From Lachnospiraceae bacterium (GTDB taxonomy: Bacteria; Bacillota; Clostridia; Lachnospirales; Lachnospiraceae), in contig CAJTBO010000039.1 in the NCBI GenBank assembly GCA_910573755.1, forward strand, positions 1 to 38,906: a stretch of DNA of 38,906 nt. The letters run 5' to 3'. Positions 1-7,889 of this stretch are shown one piece after another; the stretch's first letter is position 1, and each line of letters starts with the position of its first letter. The position numbers and the translations under genes were made by a program. The notes under the pieces are model-generated. The model made no database searches. It was not told the origin of the DNA and saw only the letters and a list, made by a program, of their open reading frames with translations.

Positions 1-41
1 GTACCATAAATCTTGTCAGCATATTTATCCGTAAGTAACAT
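1..41 (-). CDS. Partial gene at left edge, probably mobile-element protein
   Basis: Only the first 13 codons are in the window, reading MLLTDKYADKIYG. A GGAGGA ribosome site lies about 7 bases upstream of the ATG, so this is a real translation start. The start sits 26 bases after the abrupt end of the metallophosphoesterase on the same strand, which suggests that an element carrying this gene interrupted the phosphoesterase. From memory, this N-terminus resembles a protein found in many copies in Clostridia and linked to insertion sequences; that is unverified. Confidence 0.4.
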   Translation of the reverse strand, partial: MLLTDKYADKIYG

Positions 42-65
42 GAACACATCCTCCATGGTTTTTCT

Positions 66-845
66 TTATTGTACTTGAAACCCGGAGGTAATGCAAAACT
101 TTTCCGGTTTATCCGGGTTAGGGAATAACCCCTGATTAGGAGCAATCACTCCGCCGATAAACGGCAGCCGGAACTGACCGCCATGAGCATGGCCTGCAAT
201 GACCAGATCAATGCCGCAGTTTACATACGTTTCAAACAGTTCCGGCCTGTGTGAGAGCAAAATAGTGTATCCGCTTTCATCACCAATCAGATTCTTCAAT
301 TTCGTACTGGCCATAGCGGGGACTTCACCAAACATATCTCCCTTGACCGTAAAATCGGGATCGGCCAATCCAAGCAGTGCTATGGTTTCCCCATTCCGCT
401 CTAAATAAACAGTCTCATCCTCCAGTACGATAACCCCGGCTGCTTCAAGCCCGGCTTTCAAAATATCATATTGGGGGCTTGCAGCTTCATGGTTTCCCGC
501 CACATAATAGGTCGGGGCAATCCTGACGGATTCCTGCGCAAAGCAGAGCGCTATCCCTGCATCCGTGTGATTGGCATCTATGAGGTCTCCTGTTATCACG
601 ATGATATCCGGCCGACTCTCGGATAGCAGTTTTAACAGTTCTGCATTGTTTTTTCCAAATTCAGCATTATGCAGGTCTGATATCTGCGCTATCCGGAAGC
701 CGGAAAATGCGGCAGGGATACGGCTGCTTGAAATTGAAATTGTACTAACCATCAATGCCGTATTGCCCCATACCGTCCAGACTGTGGGAATGACACACAA
801 CACTACAGACAGGATGATATTTCTTTTTCTTCTGCCTATTTTCAT
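66..845 (-). CDS. Membrane-anchored metallophosphoesterase, 3'-truncated
   Basis: A calcineurin-like phosphoesterase of the YkuE/YaeI type: an N-terminal hydrophobic anchor (about residues 9-27) followed by the two-metal catalytic motifs SDLH (56-59), GDLID (86-90), GNHE (117-120), SHRPE (198-202) and GHAHGGQ (218-224). Relatives hydrolyse phosphodiester or pyrophosphate bonds outside the membrane. The family normally continues after the GLFP segment with a strand ending in a conserved RGLG and an arginine/proline-rich end. Here that end is replaced by about 17 unrelated residues stopping at FQVQ, and a new gene begins 26 bases later. All metal-ligand motifs are present, but the fold lacks its last strands, so activity is doubtful. 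The start has AGGGGG upstream with 9-base spacing. It is followed on the same strand by the edge gene and is preceded by the lipoprotein/ABC operon. Confidence 0.85.
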   Translation of the reverse strand: MKIGRRKRNIILSVVLCVIPTVWTVWGNTALMVSTISISSSRIPAAFSGFRIAQISDLHNAEFGKNNAELLKLLSESRPDIIVITGDLIDANHTDAGIALCFAQESVRIAPTYYVAGNHEAASPQYDILKAGLEAAGVIVLEDETVYLERNGETIALLGLADPDFTVKGDMFGEVPAMASTKLKNLIGDESGYTILLSHRPELFETYVNCGIDLVIAGHAHGGQFRLPFIGGVIAPNQGLFPNPDKPEKFCITSGFQVQ

Positions 846-924
846 AAACTACATCCCCCTTCAATGACTGTGTGTTGGGACAGCTTATTTCCCCTGTCTA
901 ATTCCTCTCTTTTGGCATTGGTGT

Positions 925-1416
925 TTATTCTACCGTAATCCGGATGGTGCCATCATATCCAGCCCCATAAAGCCCTATATAGTTTGCACCACTTTTAAGC
1001 TGTACTGTAACGCTGCCATCCCCATTTTCAGCCAGTACATTTTCCTCCAATTCCGGATCAATATATACCAGCCGGCAAACGCCGGAAATCGTGTCAAAAG
1101 AATAGTGTACTGTAATCTTGCGGCAATCGTTGCTTTTGAGGGCAGTGTTTCCAACCAATATGTCCTGCCCGTCAAAACCGTTTACGGCCGCATCATAAGT
1201 TGCCAGAAAACCCGCATTATCCGAAACACGTTTTCCATCAAAAGACTGATAAGGAGTAATGAGGGCATTGCTTTTCCCAATAGCAACAATGCTGCCGACC
1301 TGCTCCACGCCGCTTTTCAGACCGTCTGCCAATTTATCAAGCCCCGAACACGCTGTACAGGAGAGAAGCATTATTCCAGCAATAAAAATAGCTGGTCCTT
1401 TCTTGAAAAACTCCAT
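925..1416 (-). CDS. Small lipoprotein of unknown function
   Basis: A 163-residue predicted lipoprotein. The start chosen is the ATG with GAGGAG 5 bases upstream; a GTG two codons earlier sits inside that ribosome site. It has a basic N-terminus, a hydrophobic core and LLSC at residues 17-20, with a second cysteine at 23, so the lipidated cysteine is uncertain. The mature part is beta-rich with a Gly/Tyr-rich end (GANYIGLYGAGYDG). I do not recognise the family. It is the distal member of the minus-strand ABC exporter operon, 13 bases after the small membrane protein, so a role at the outer face of the membrane together with the exporter is likely. This resembles the immunity lipoproteins that accompany lantibiotic-type exporters, but that is inference. 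Confidence 0.7.
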   Translation of the reverse strand: MEFFKKGPAIFIAGIMLLSCTACSGLDKLADGLKSGVEQVGSIVAIGKSNALITPYQSFDGKRVSDNAGFLATYDAAVNGFDGQDILVGNTALKSNDCRKITVHYSFDTISGVCRLVYIDPELEENVLAENGDGSVTVQLKSGANYIGLYGAGYDGTIRITVE

Positions 1417-1429
1417 AAACACTCCTCAC

Positions 1430-1726
1430 TTACTGCATGAAAGTTAAAAATAATCCCAGGGCAACAATGCCGGCCATCAACAGGCACCAAAATACACTGA
1501 TAACTGTAGACGCAATATTTACAAGGCTGCGGCTTTCATTGCTCCTGACGCATATAATTGAGAGGATCAAACCCGCCACAACACAGGCAATATTGACACC
1601 CGCCCAAGCCGTGCTTACCCCTCCCGGCAGCGTGAGTTTAAGAAACACGGGGATGAGGGTTGCCAGCGGAAGGACGCTGATAACCAGTGAAACCTTGCTT
1701 AAAGTTCTCAGTTTTTTACATTCCAT
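1430..1726 (-). CDS. Small integral membrane protein in ABC exporter operon
   Basis: A 98-residue very hydrophobic protein with three likely membrane spans (about residues 11-30, 40-60 and 70-95) and a short basic N-terminus. The start has GAGGT 8 bases upstream. It begins 6 bases after the permease at 1733-2497 and lies before the lipoprotein, so it is in the same transcript. I recognise no family; its size and position suggest an accessory or immunity component of the transporter. Nothing catalytic is visible. Confidence 0.65.
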   Translation of the reverse strand: MECKKLRTLSKVSLVISVLPLATLIPVFLKLTLPGGVSTAWAGVNIACVVAGLILSIICVRSNESRSLVNIASTVISVFWCLLMAGIVALGLFLTFMQ

Positions 1727-1732
1727 AATGAT

Positions 1733-2497
1733 TTACCTCATTTCTTTTTTTCCAAATTTTATTACAGCAACCGCAAACACCAATACAAAGACCAGTACTG
1801 CAACCGGCAGGAAGGGGAACAGCGAAAATGCCATTGTGTTGGATTCCACCGAAAAGTCATGCAGGGAGCAGGACACCAGATAGCCGCTGTAGCAATAAGG
1901 ATATGCTATCCATAAAGGCGTATTTGCGACCAGCACGCCGGGAATGACAAGGAGGAGGTTGAGTCCCACAGAAAGCAGCGGCTTTTCAAACAGGACAGTG
2001 ACCGCCCACATAGTCCCCACACACGGCAGCATTGTCAAAAACAGCCCTACGCACCATTTCATCAGATAGAGGACGGGCAGAGTTTCCGTCACGCCCATTG
2101 TCCTTGTGGCAACTGTCCCGGCAACTACGAACACCGCAAGGAACACGGCCATCTCCATAAGCAGATAAAATGCCAGCACACAGAATTTTGCTATGGAAAG
2201 CAAATACCGGCTGACCGGCAGGGCAAGCATCTTTAAAATGCCGTTATTCCCTGTTTCCCGTCCCGCGATCATCACACAGACCACGATCATGGAAAACGGC
2301 AGCAGATAGTAGGCATAAACCAGTGCGCTCTGGATAAACATTGCAGGCCATGCGTTTGTATATTCCGGCGTAAAATAGCGGCTCAGGTTTGCGACCCCGG
2401 AGGCAACCACCAGCAGCGGGGCAATAAAGATCAACGGTACGATCTTTGATCGTTTTACTTTCATAAATTCAATTTTGAGAAGCTCCAAAAAACTCAT
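1733..2497 (-). CDS. ABC-2 permease of lantibiotic-immunity type (second permease)
   Basis: A 254-residue membrane protein with six hydrophobic segments (about 17-36, 57-79, 105-130, 142-170, 177-197, 225-246). The short cytosolic start (MSFLELLKIEFMKVKRSK) is typical of ABC-2 permeases of the MutE/EpiE/MutG or BcrB kind. These pair with a BcrA-like ATPase to expel membrane-active peptides or move lipids. The start has AAGGAGG with 10-base spacing and lies 15 bases after the upstream permease. Two different small permeases with one ATPase is the standard layout of lantibiotic-immunity exporters. The substrate cannot be read from the sequence. Confidence 0.85.
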   Translation of the reverse strand: MSFLELLKIEFMKVKRSKIVPLIFIAPLLVVASGVANLSRYFTPEYTNAWPAMFIQSALVYAYYLLPFSMIVVCVMIAGRETGNNGILKMLALPVSRYLLSIAKFCVLAFYLLMEMAVFLAVFVVAGTVATRTMGVTETLPVLYLMKWCVGLFLTMLPCVGTMWAVTVLFEKPLLSVGLNLLLVIPGVLVANTPLWIAYPYCYSGYLVSCSLHDFSVESNTMAFSLFPFLPVAVLVFVLVFAVAVIKFGKKEMR

Positions 2498-2512
2498 TCT
2501 GACAATCCCTCC

Positions 2513-3238
2513 TTATTCATAGCGCAGGTTCTTTGCCATCCACAGCCCTGCACCAAGGAAAAGCAATGTTTCGATAACAGCGGCTTTTGTCACCGTTATG
2601 TCCGGCTGCGCGCTCATGGCAACTGCAGGCTTCAGCATTATGACAAATGGATGGGCCAGCAGCAGACTGGAAGCTGAATTAGCCAATGCCATGCCACTTA
2701 AGAAACCGGCAACTCCAACGCCCAGCGGTATCCACATATTGATTGAACGGGACGAGATCAGGACCATAAATGACAGGACAGGCATTGACGTAAGGAACGA
2801 GTAGCCTGCAAATCTGACCAGCGTCCCCATTTCAAACGCCCCCTGCGGCAGGTCCGCCATGCCGATCCACATAAGCGCCAGATTCTGCAAAACGATTGCC
2901 ACCAGGAACATGGCCGATAAGATCAGGAACTTGCAAAGGTACATTCCCAAAACGCTTATGGGGAGCATATACATCTTTTTGACGGCGTTTCCCTTAAACT
3001 CCATATTGTAAACCATGCAGGCGGCAACTACAATGCCGAACATATTCAAAACCATGATCATGCCGTAAAGCTGGGTCAGCAGGACGTCCATCGGCGGAAG
3101 TGGAAGCCCCAGCAGTGTATCTTTCCGCACTATGAAGTTGACAAAGGCATAGGCTGCACCCAGAATGCCGACAGCCAGCAGCACCGGGATAACGCCCGTC
3201 CGTTTTTCTTTCCGAAGTTCGACAGCCAGTGCATTCAT
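2513..3238 (-). CDS. ABC-2 permease of lantibiotic-immunity type (first permease)
   Basis: A 241-residue membrane protein with about six spans (17-37, 58-79, 97-124, 143-163, 169-188, 219-235) and a charged N-terminus (MNALAVELRKEKR). Its ATG overlaps the TGA of the ATPase gene in a 4-base ATGA, so the two are translationally coupled. It is the heterodimer partner of the permease at 1733-2497. Family assignment rests on size, topology and the operon; side-chain motifs are weak in this family. Confidence 0.85.
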   Translation of the reverse strand: MNALAVELRKEKRTGVIPVLLAVGILGAAYAFVNFIVRKDTLLGLPLPPMDVLLTQLYGMIMVLNMFGIVVAACMVYNMEFKGNAVKKMYMLPISVLGMYLCKFLILSAMFLVAIVLQNLALMWIGMADLPQGAFEMGTLVRFAGYSFLTSMPVLSFMVLISSRSINMWIPLGVGVAGFLSGMALANSASSLLLAHPFVIMLKPAVAMSAQPDITVTKAAVIETLLFLGAGLWMAKNLRYE

Positions 3239-4011
3239 AATCTTGCCCTCTGCTTTCTGGCAGCGTTGTCCTGCTCCACCATGCCCAGGAACACATCCTC
3301 CAGATTAGCTTCGCTAATCTTATGGCTATTTCCCGCCTGCCCTGCACTATGCCGCAGTTCCTCCAGGCTTCCTTCAAACAGAAGGTTTCCATGATTGAGG
3401 ATGCCGATGTCGTCCGCCATCAATTCAATCTCAGAGAGCATATGGGATGAGATCATTATGGTGCAGTCATAAAGGCCCGGAAGAGACTTCACCAGATTCC
3501 TAATCTCATGGATGCCGGAAGGGTCAAGGCCGTTCGTCGGTTCGTCCAGGATCAGGACAGGCGGCCTGCCTAACAGCGCACCAGCAAGACCGAGCCGCTG
3601 CTTCATGCCCAGCGAATACTTCTTTGCCAAACGGCCTCCAAACTCCTCCAGTCCGACCAGCTCCAGTGCGTCATCGACGGAATCCCCCGGCAGCCCCAAA
3701 ATCCGCCGGATGATATCAAGGTTTTCCCGGCCGGTAAGGTTTGCATAAAAAGACGGCGATTCAATAAAGGAACCCACCCCTTTCAGTATGGTGATCCGGT
3801 CTTCCGGGAAATGCCTGCCGTCAATGGCAAAACTGCCTTTTGTCGGGGCTGTCAGCCCCAGCAGCATTTTCATAGTAGTGGATTTCCCCGCACCGTTGGG
3901 GCCAAGGAAACCGTAAATGCTGCCTTTCCGAATGTGAAGCGAAACATTGTTGACAGAAACAAAATTTTTATATTTTTTCGTCAACTGTTCAGTGGTAATA
4001 ATGTATTCCAT
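3235..4011 (-). CDS. ABC exporter ATPase, BcrA/lantibiotic-immunity type
   Basis: A 258-residue nucleotide-binding subunit. Walker A GPNGAGKST (37-45), signature YSLGMKQR (132-139), Walker B with catalytic Glu LILDEPTN (153-160), and an H-loop in SSHMLSE. The family powers export of bacitracin, lantibiotics or similar agents. I start it at MEYIITTEQ, with AAGGAG 8-9 bases upstream, not 20 codons earlier where no ribosome site is seen. It is the first gene of the minus-strand operon that runs to the lipoprotein, and is divergent from the regulator gene at 4158, which probably controls it. Confidence 0.92.
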   Translation of the reverse strand: MEYIITTEQLTKKYKNFVSVNNVSLHIRKGSIYGFLGPNGAGKSTTMKMLLGLTAPTKGSFAIDGRHFPEDRITILKGVGSFIESPSFYANLTGRENLDIIRRILGLPGDSVDDALELVGLEEFGGRLAKKYSLGMKQRLGLAGALLGRPPVLILDEPTNGLDPSGIHEIRNLVKSLPGLYDCTIMISSHMLSEIELMADDIGILNHGNLLFEGSLEELRHSAGQAGNSHKISEANLEDVFLGMVEQDNAARKQRARL

Positions 4012-4074
4012 ATCAACATCTCCTTTCCATGTCTCTATGGTACAACACCAACCTGACATTAACTTTCCCACAGC

Positions 4075-4094
4075 CTTACTTTTAGCTTACTTTT
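4075..4094. promoter_or_regulatory. Tandem 11-bp-spaced repeats between divergent operons
   Basis: CTTACTTTT occurs at 4075-4083 and again at 4086-4094, start-to-start 11 bp, on one face of the helix. This spacing is usual for OmpR-family dimers. The pair lies between the exporter ATPase start (4011) and the regulator start (4158), upstream of the probable -10 at 4128. Binding by the adjacent regulator is inference. Confidence 0.5.
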
Positions 4095-4127
4095 TTGCAA
4101 AACATCTTCCAAAACAAAAAAATATGC

Positions 4128-4133
4128 TATAAT
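4128..4133 (+). promoter_or_regulatory. -10 element of the regulator/kinase operon
   Basis: A perfect TATAAT preceded by TATGC, 24 bases before the regulator ATG. No consensus -35 lies 16-18 bases upstream, which suits a promoter helped by a bound activator at the tandem repeats just upstream. Confidence 0.5.
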
Positions 4134-4157
4134 CAAGGAATCACGGAGGTGACGATT

Positions 4158-4859
4158 ATGGATAATACATTTTTACAAAATAAAAAACTCCTGCTTGTAG
4201 ATGACGAGCCGAAGCTGCTGGAAATGGTTACAGCAATCCTGTCAGATGAAGGCTTTGGGAATATTGTGACTGCTGTTTCCGTAAAGGAAGGAATTTCAGC
4301 AGTCCAAAACGAGAAACCCGACCTTGCCATTTTAGATGTCATGCTGCCAGATGGGGACGGTTTTTCCCTTATGCAGCAGATACGCACATTTTCAGATATG
4401 CCGGTAATCTTTCTGACCGCAAAGGACGAGGCCGCAGACCGGCTGTCCGGGCTTGGGCTTGGGGCGGATGACTATATTGCAAAGCCATTCCTGCCACAGG
4501 AACTGCTGTTCCGCATCTATGCCGTTTTGCGCCGGTGCTATAAGGAAGATACACCGTTTATAAACCTGGACGGCTGCACCATCGACTTTGGCCGGGCCGA
4601 GGTCCACAAAGCCGGCAAGACCATCCCGCTGACAGCAAAGGAACATATTTTTCTGGAGACACTTGCCCGCAGTGAAGGCAGGATTGTGACCGTGGACACA
4701 TTATGCGAAGCCTTGTGGGGTGATAACCCTTTTGGCTACGAGAACAGCCTGAATGCCCATGTCCGCAGAATCCGTGAGAAGATTGAGGCCGACCCGTCAA
4801 ATCCTGTCTCCCTGATCACGGTCAAAGGGTTGGGCTATAAATTGAATACAAGGAAGTGA
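4158..4859 (+). CDS. OmpR-family response regulator
   Basis: A 233-residue regulator: receiver domain with acidic pocket D15/D16, phospho-acceptor D60 in LAILDVMLPDGDG, T87 and K109, then a winged-helix DNA-binding domain (about 130-230) with the typical GLGYKLN end. Start chosen at MDNTFLQ, with GGAGGT 7 bases upstream; the longer reading starting at 4095 has no ribosome site. The kinase gene follows 4 bases after the stop. Divergent from the BcrA-like exporter, the usual arrangement for a sensor controlling its own antimicrobial-peptide exporter. Confidence 0.92.
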   Translation: MDNTFLQNKKLLLVDDEPKLLEMVTAILSDEGFGNIVTAVSVKEGISAVQNEKPDLAILDVMLPDGDGFSLMQQIRTFSDMPVIFLTAKDEAADRLSGLGLGADDYIAKPFLPQELLFRIYAVLRRCYKEDTPFINLDGCTIDFGRAEVHKAGKTIPLTAKEHIFLETLARSEGRIVTVDTLCEALWGDNPFGYENSLNAHVRRIREKIEADPSNPVSLITVKGLGYKLNTRK

Positions 4860-4863
4860 AGCC

Positions 4864-6234
4864 ATGAAATCACTTGGGAAATATATATCAAAATATCTGG
4901 CATCCTTTGCGGGGCTGGTCCTCATACTGCTGTTTATCAATTGTCTGGCTTTTGCCTGGACATTTTATGGGGTTGTGACAAAAGACTACGGCGGCTTTTC
5001 GCCACAAAATATGTTGGAGGCTGCTGCTGAATCTGCTTCCCTGGAAGGCATTTCAGACGAGATATCCGGGCAGTTAAAAACCAATCATATCTGGGCTGTC
5101 TATCTTGATATGGAAGGAGACAGGGTTTGGGACGTAGACGCGCCAGATGAGATACCAGAGCATTTTACTGTCCAGGATGTAGCTGTATTTGCAAAAGGTT
5201 ATCTTGCAGGTTACCCGGTCTTCATCAGGAACACAGACGATGGTATGCTGGTCTTAGGATATCCGCAGGACAGTTATATGAAATTACCAAGCAACTACTA
5301 TTCGCTGCGTTCCATCAAAACCTTTCCATTTTTTGTTATGAGGATACTGGCGGCTGATCTTGCAATACTGTTTCTGGCATATTATTACTCGAAACGGAAA
5401 ATCCTTAAAAACGCTGAACCGATCATAACCTCGATTGTAACGCTCGGAAACGGCAGGCCGGCTTCCCTTTCCATGCACGGGGAGCTGTCGGGAATAGCAG
5501 ACAGCGTCAACAAGGCATCTGCCATATTAAGCAGGCAGAACCAGGCCCGTGCGAACTGGATCAGCGGTGTTTCCCACGATATACGGACGCCCCTTTCCAT
5601 GATCATGGGGTATGCTGAACGGATTGCACATGAAAACAGCGCAGATTCCCATATCCGCAGAGAAGCTGAAATTATCCGGCAGCAAAGTGTCAAGATCAGA
5701 GAATTGGTGCAGGATCTCAATCTCGTATCCAGTCTGGAATATGAAATGCAGCCCATCCATAAAATCCCTGTCAGCCTGGCCGGCTTACTGCGCTCCTATA
5801 CTGCTGAATTACTCAATACAGGCCTGCCCGGTAAGTATTCCATAAATATCGGAATTACACCTGCGGCAGAAACCGTTTTGTTTGATTGTGATGCCCGCCT
5901 GATTTCGAGGGCGGTAGGCAACCTTGTGCAGAACAGTATCAGCCACAACCCGGATGGCTGTGATATTGCACTGGCTCTTGACTGTACGGACGAAAGCATT
6001 TCCCTCTCCGTATCAGATAATGGCATTGGCTTGTCAACCGAGAAATTGAAAGAACTAAATGAAAAACCGCATTACATGGAAAGCACAGATGACAGATTAG
6101 ATTTAAGGCACGGCCTCGGACTAATTCTTGTCCGTCAGATTACAGATGCACATAGCGGGACAATGAAAATTGAAAGTGAATACCAGAAAGGCTGCAAAGC
6201 CATTTTAAATTTTCCGATTGACGGAGGCAACTAA
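4864..6234 (+). CDS. Membrane sensor histidine kinase
   Basis: A 456-residue kinase: membrane spans at about 12-35 and 155-176 enclosing a 120-residue extracellular sensor, a dimerisation box with phospho-acceptor H238 in SGVSHDIRTPLS, an N-box QNSISHN, a G1 box DNGIGL and a G2 box HGLGLILV. The partner is the regulator ending 4 bases upstream. Context predicts sensing of envelope stress or an antimicrobial peptide. No sequence feature fixes the ligand. Confidence 0.92.
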   Translation: MKSLGKYISKYLASFAGLVLILLFINCLAFAWTFYGVVTKDYGGFSPQNMLEAAAESASLEGISDEISGQLKTNHIWAVYLDMEGDRVWDVDAPDEIPEHFTVQDVAVFAKGYLAGYPVFIRNTDDGMLVLGYPQDSYMKLPSNYYSLRSIKTFPFFVMRILAADLAILFLAYYYSKRKILKNAEPIITSIVTLGNGRPASLSMHGELSGIADSVNKASAILSRQNQARANWISGVSHDIRTPLSMIMGYAERIAHENSADSHIRREAEIIRQQSVKIRELVQDLNLVSSLEYEMQPIHKIPVSLAGLLRSYTAELLNTGLPGKYSINIGITPAAETVLFDCDARLISRAVGNLVQNSISHNPDGCDIALALDCTDESISLSVSDNGIGLSTEKLKELNEKPHYMESTDDRLDLRHGLGLILVRQITDAHSGTMKIESEYQKGCKAILNFPIDGGN

Positions 6235-6253
6235 ATAAAAGCAAAATTAGCAA

Positions 6254-6270
6254 GCCATATACCATATGGC
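6254..6270. repeat. Perfect palindrome after kinase gene
   Basis: GCCATAT, 3-base loop, ATATGGC, 19 bases after the kinase stop. No T-tract follows, so it is a weak terminator candidate at best. Confidence 0.3.
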
Positions 6271-6334
6271 ATTGCCCTTGATGGAGGGTTCTTCCGACTG
6301 TAGCACATCTATTTTTCGTTTTTTACCGTTTTAT

Positions 6335-6786
6335 CCATATGCAAACACGGAAACTCTGCATATTATCACGAAAACTCATATACAAACACGAAAACTCCAT
6401 GCAGTTTCCGTGTTTATATCATATTCCCCGTATTTCAACAGCATTTTCCGTCAAGCAAATACCCTTTTCCGCAAAAGCCACCAATATCCTACACCCTTTT
6501 ACCTTTCTGCCATATACTATCACGGAACCCCCGGACTTTTGCGTGAAAGTATACTTTTGCCTGATAGTACGATTTTTCCCCCTATCGCCATCTTTTCAGC
6601 GGCGTTAAAAAACACAAAAATAGGGGCCCACCACCCACCGTGATGAACCCCACCAGGCCTAAAAAACCTTGATTTTAAGCCATTCTTCAATACTTTTGCC
6701 TGCGAGTACCCAAATTCCTATGGCATCATTTGGAAATAGCCGCCTGTGCCGCTGTTATACTTTGATGACTTTTTACCCCGGGGTAA
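6335..6786. repeat. Long direct repeat, copy 1, with iteron-like motifs
   Basis: About 450 bp, near-identical over long stretches to 28421-28866. Its left third holds AAACACGGAAACT (6343), TATCACGAAAACT (6364) and AAACACGAAAACT (6384), spaced 21 and 20 bp, then the inverse AGTTTCCGTGTTT (6403-6415). The last two form a hairpin with 13-base arms, one mismatch and a 6-base loop. Further right, TACTATCA (6515) and TGATAGTA (6562) enclose the palindrome AGTATACT (6548-6555). ATACTTTTGCCTG occurs at 6552 and again near 6691. The right end includes the 3' end of the sigma-like gene. No protein in the 6235-6717 gap is convincing. Confidence 0.8.
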
Positions 6787-7179
6787 AACCTTGTTTTTGC
6801 GGAAATCAAGCGTCCGCCTGTTGCCGCCCGTCACCCGTGCATACTCATAAACGCTCATTTCCTCCCCGAACACCTTCATGGCAAGCTCCCGTTCTTCCGG
6901 CAGGAGGGAATCCATCGCATCACGGAGGACATCCAGCAGCATCCTCTTTTCCGCCAGTTCCTCCATGCTCTCTGCAAACAGTTCTGTCCGCATATCATTC
7001 TCTTTCCATTCCTCGTAGGATTCTTCCGTGTAGCCGTTCTGCTCCATCGCCTCCCGGTTCCTCTGCTCATGCTTTTTCTGCTGCCACCACGGCCTAAAGT
7101 AATTCCTATATTCTTCTTCCGTAACTTCCAGTGTGAATTCTTCGTTTCCAGATTTGACTGTGATCTTCCTAAAAGACAT
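6718..7179 (-). CDS. Sigma-region-4-like mobile-element protein
   Basis: A 153-residue basic protein. The N-terminal part (VTEEEYRNYFRPWWQQKKHE) and the C-terminal helix-turn-helix-like part (LLPEERELAMKVFGEEMSVY..) match the plan of short sigma-70-like proteins of Firmicutes conjugative and mobilisable elements. Those have a YRxY..WK..K leader and a region-4-like C-terminus. It probably binds DNA and regulates element genes rather than being a full sigma factor; regions 1-3 are absent. Start at ATG 7179 with GGAAGG upstream; a 7-bp inverted repeat lies just before the ribosome site. The last codons fall inside the long repeat. A decayed copy of that 3' end is present at 28802-28866. Confidence 0.65.
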   Translation of the reverse strand: MSFRKITVKSGNEEFTLEVTEEEYRNYFRPWWQQKKHEQRNREAMEQNGYTEESYEEWKENDMRTELFAESMEELAEKRMLLDVLRDAMDSLLPEERELAMKVFGEEMSVYEYARVTGGNRRTLDFRKNKVLPRGKKSSKYNSGTGGYFQMMP

Positions 7180-7192
7180 AAAGCGTTCCTTC

Positions 7193-7210
7193 CTTTACGG
7201 CTTCGTAAAG
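7193..7210. promoter_or_regulatory. Inverted repeat before sigma-like gene
   Basis: CTTTACG, 4-base loop, CGTAAAG, directly upstream of the GGAAGG ribosome site of the gene starting at 7179. It could be an mRNA hairpin or an operator. The remaining 7211-7470 holds no convincing gene. Confidence 0.4.
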
Positions 7211-7472
7211 TTAGGAACGCTCTCATTCAGATGTGGGACTGGCTTTGAAAAAAAGGCAAAAAATGGCCCTGAGAAAGCTCTTTGTAAGAAATCTAAAATA
7301 ATTCACTAGCTTTACTCCGGCCATTCGTGACTCGACACAATGCGGTCCCACTCGCTCGGTACATATTCAGTTATCCAGCATGGCAGACCTGCCAAGCCGC
7401 ACAATGGAATTTCCATAAATTACCATTGATAACCTTAGTATGACCATAAAAGAAACGCTTTAATCTATAAAA

Positions 7473-7514
7473 GTAAAAATAGCAGGATACCTTCCTGCCA
7501 TTCTTTCCTGCTAT
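7473..7514 (-). terminator. Rho-independent terminator of zinc-ribbon gene
   Basis: Read on the minus strand, ATAGCAGGA pairs with TCCTGCTAT, with an alternative inner GCAGGA/TCCTGC stem, followed by TTTTTACTTTT. It lies just after the stop of the 46-aa gene at 7521 and supports that gene being transcribed. Confidence 0.75.
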
Positions 7515-7520
7515 GTATAT

Positions 7521-7661
7521 TTATCTTTTTCCATTCGGTTTCCAGTACACCTTTACTACCCTGCCGCAGTTAGGACATTTCAGTGACACAATGATCCATC
7601 CGGAACCCGTCTCCCCAATATCACAGGCCCGTTTCTTGCACCGTCTCTCCGGGCATTTCAT
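7521..7661 (-). CDS. 46-aa zinc-ribbon protein
   Basis: A short reading frame on the minus strand encoding 46 residues starting MKCPERRCKKRACD and ending KVYWKPNGKR. Cysteines at 3, 8, 13, 29 and 32 include a CPNC knuckle, giving a treble-clef or zinc-ribbon look similar in plan to Com-like small zinc-finger proteins. AGGAGG lies 16 bases upstream of the ATG. That is long, and a non-standard start 4 codons earlier would fit better, so the exact start is open. A strong terminator follows directly. Function unknown; nucleic-acid binding or regulation is the usual role of such proteins. Confidence 0.6.
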   Translation of the reverse strand: MKCPERRCKKRACDIGETGSGWIIVSLKCPNCGRVVKVYWKPNGKR

Positions 7662-7729
7662 TTTCCGGATAATACCACCTCCTCTCCCCCAAAATACATC
7701 TATTGCTATCTCCCCGCACCGATATGTAG

Positions 7730-7777
7730 AAAGGGAACCAGACAGGCATATGGTTCTATCTCTGCTTGGTTCCCTTT
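7730..7777. repeat. 11-bp perfect inverted repeat
   Basis: AAAGGGAACCA and TGGTTCCCTTT separated by 26 bases, upstream of the zinc-ribbon gene on the minus strand. It could be an attenuator-like hairpin or operator. No long T-tract is attached on the minus strand. Confidence 0.45.
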
Positions 7778-7810
7778 TATCGTTTGTGTATTATTGGTTT
7801 TCTTCCTGCT

Positions 7811-7876
7811 CCCCGATTCCCCAATCTGCCGGAAACCGGGGAAGCCTGCTCTCTGTGTTTTATTGGAGATATATAA
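7811..7876 (-). repeat. R1 palindromic motif, copy D
   Basis: The R1 core (TTCCCCAATCTGCC, GGAAA, CCGGGGA on the plus strand) starts 48 bases after the stop at 7890. On the minus strand UCCCC pairs with GGGGA around a CCGG/CCGG inner stem. This copy lacks the internal GCCT-GACA-AGGC hairpin of copies A and C and has one base less in the loop. Confidence 0.65.
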
Positions 7877-7889
7877 TGGATAGCCTTTT

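Noticed and set aside
6343-6415. Possible CRISPR array
   Set aside because: The 20-21 bp period is far too short for repeat plus spacer, and one unit is inverted; iteron-like sites fit better.
6266-6643. 125- and 89-codon frames in the long repeat
   Set aside because: They read through the iteron and hairpin region; the second repeat copy gives different frames, so no protein is conserved.
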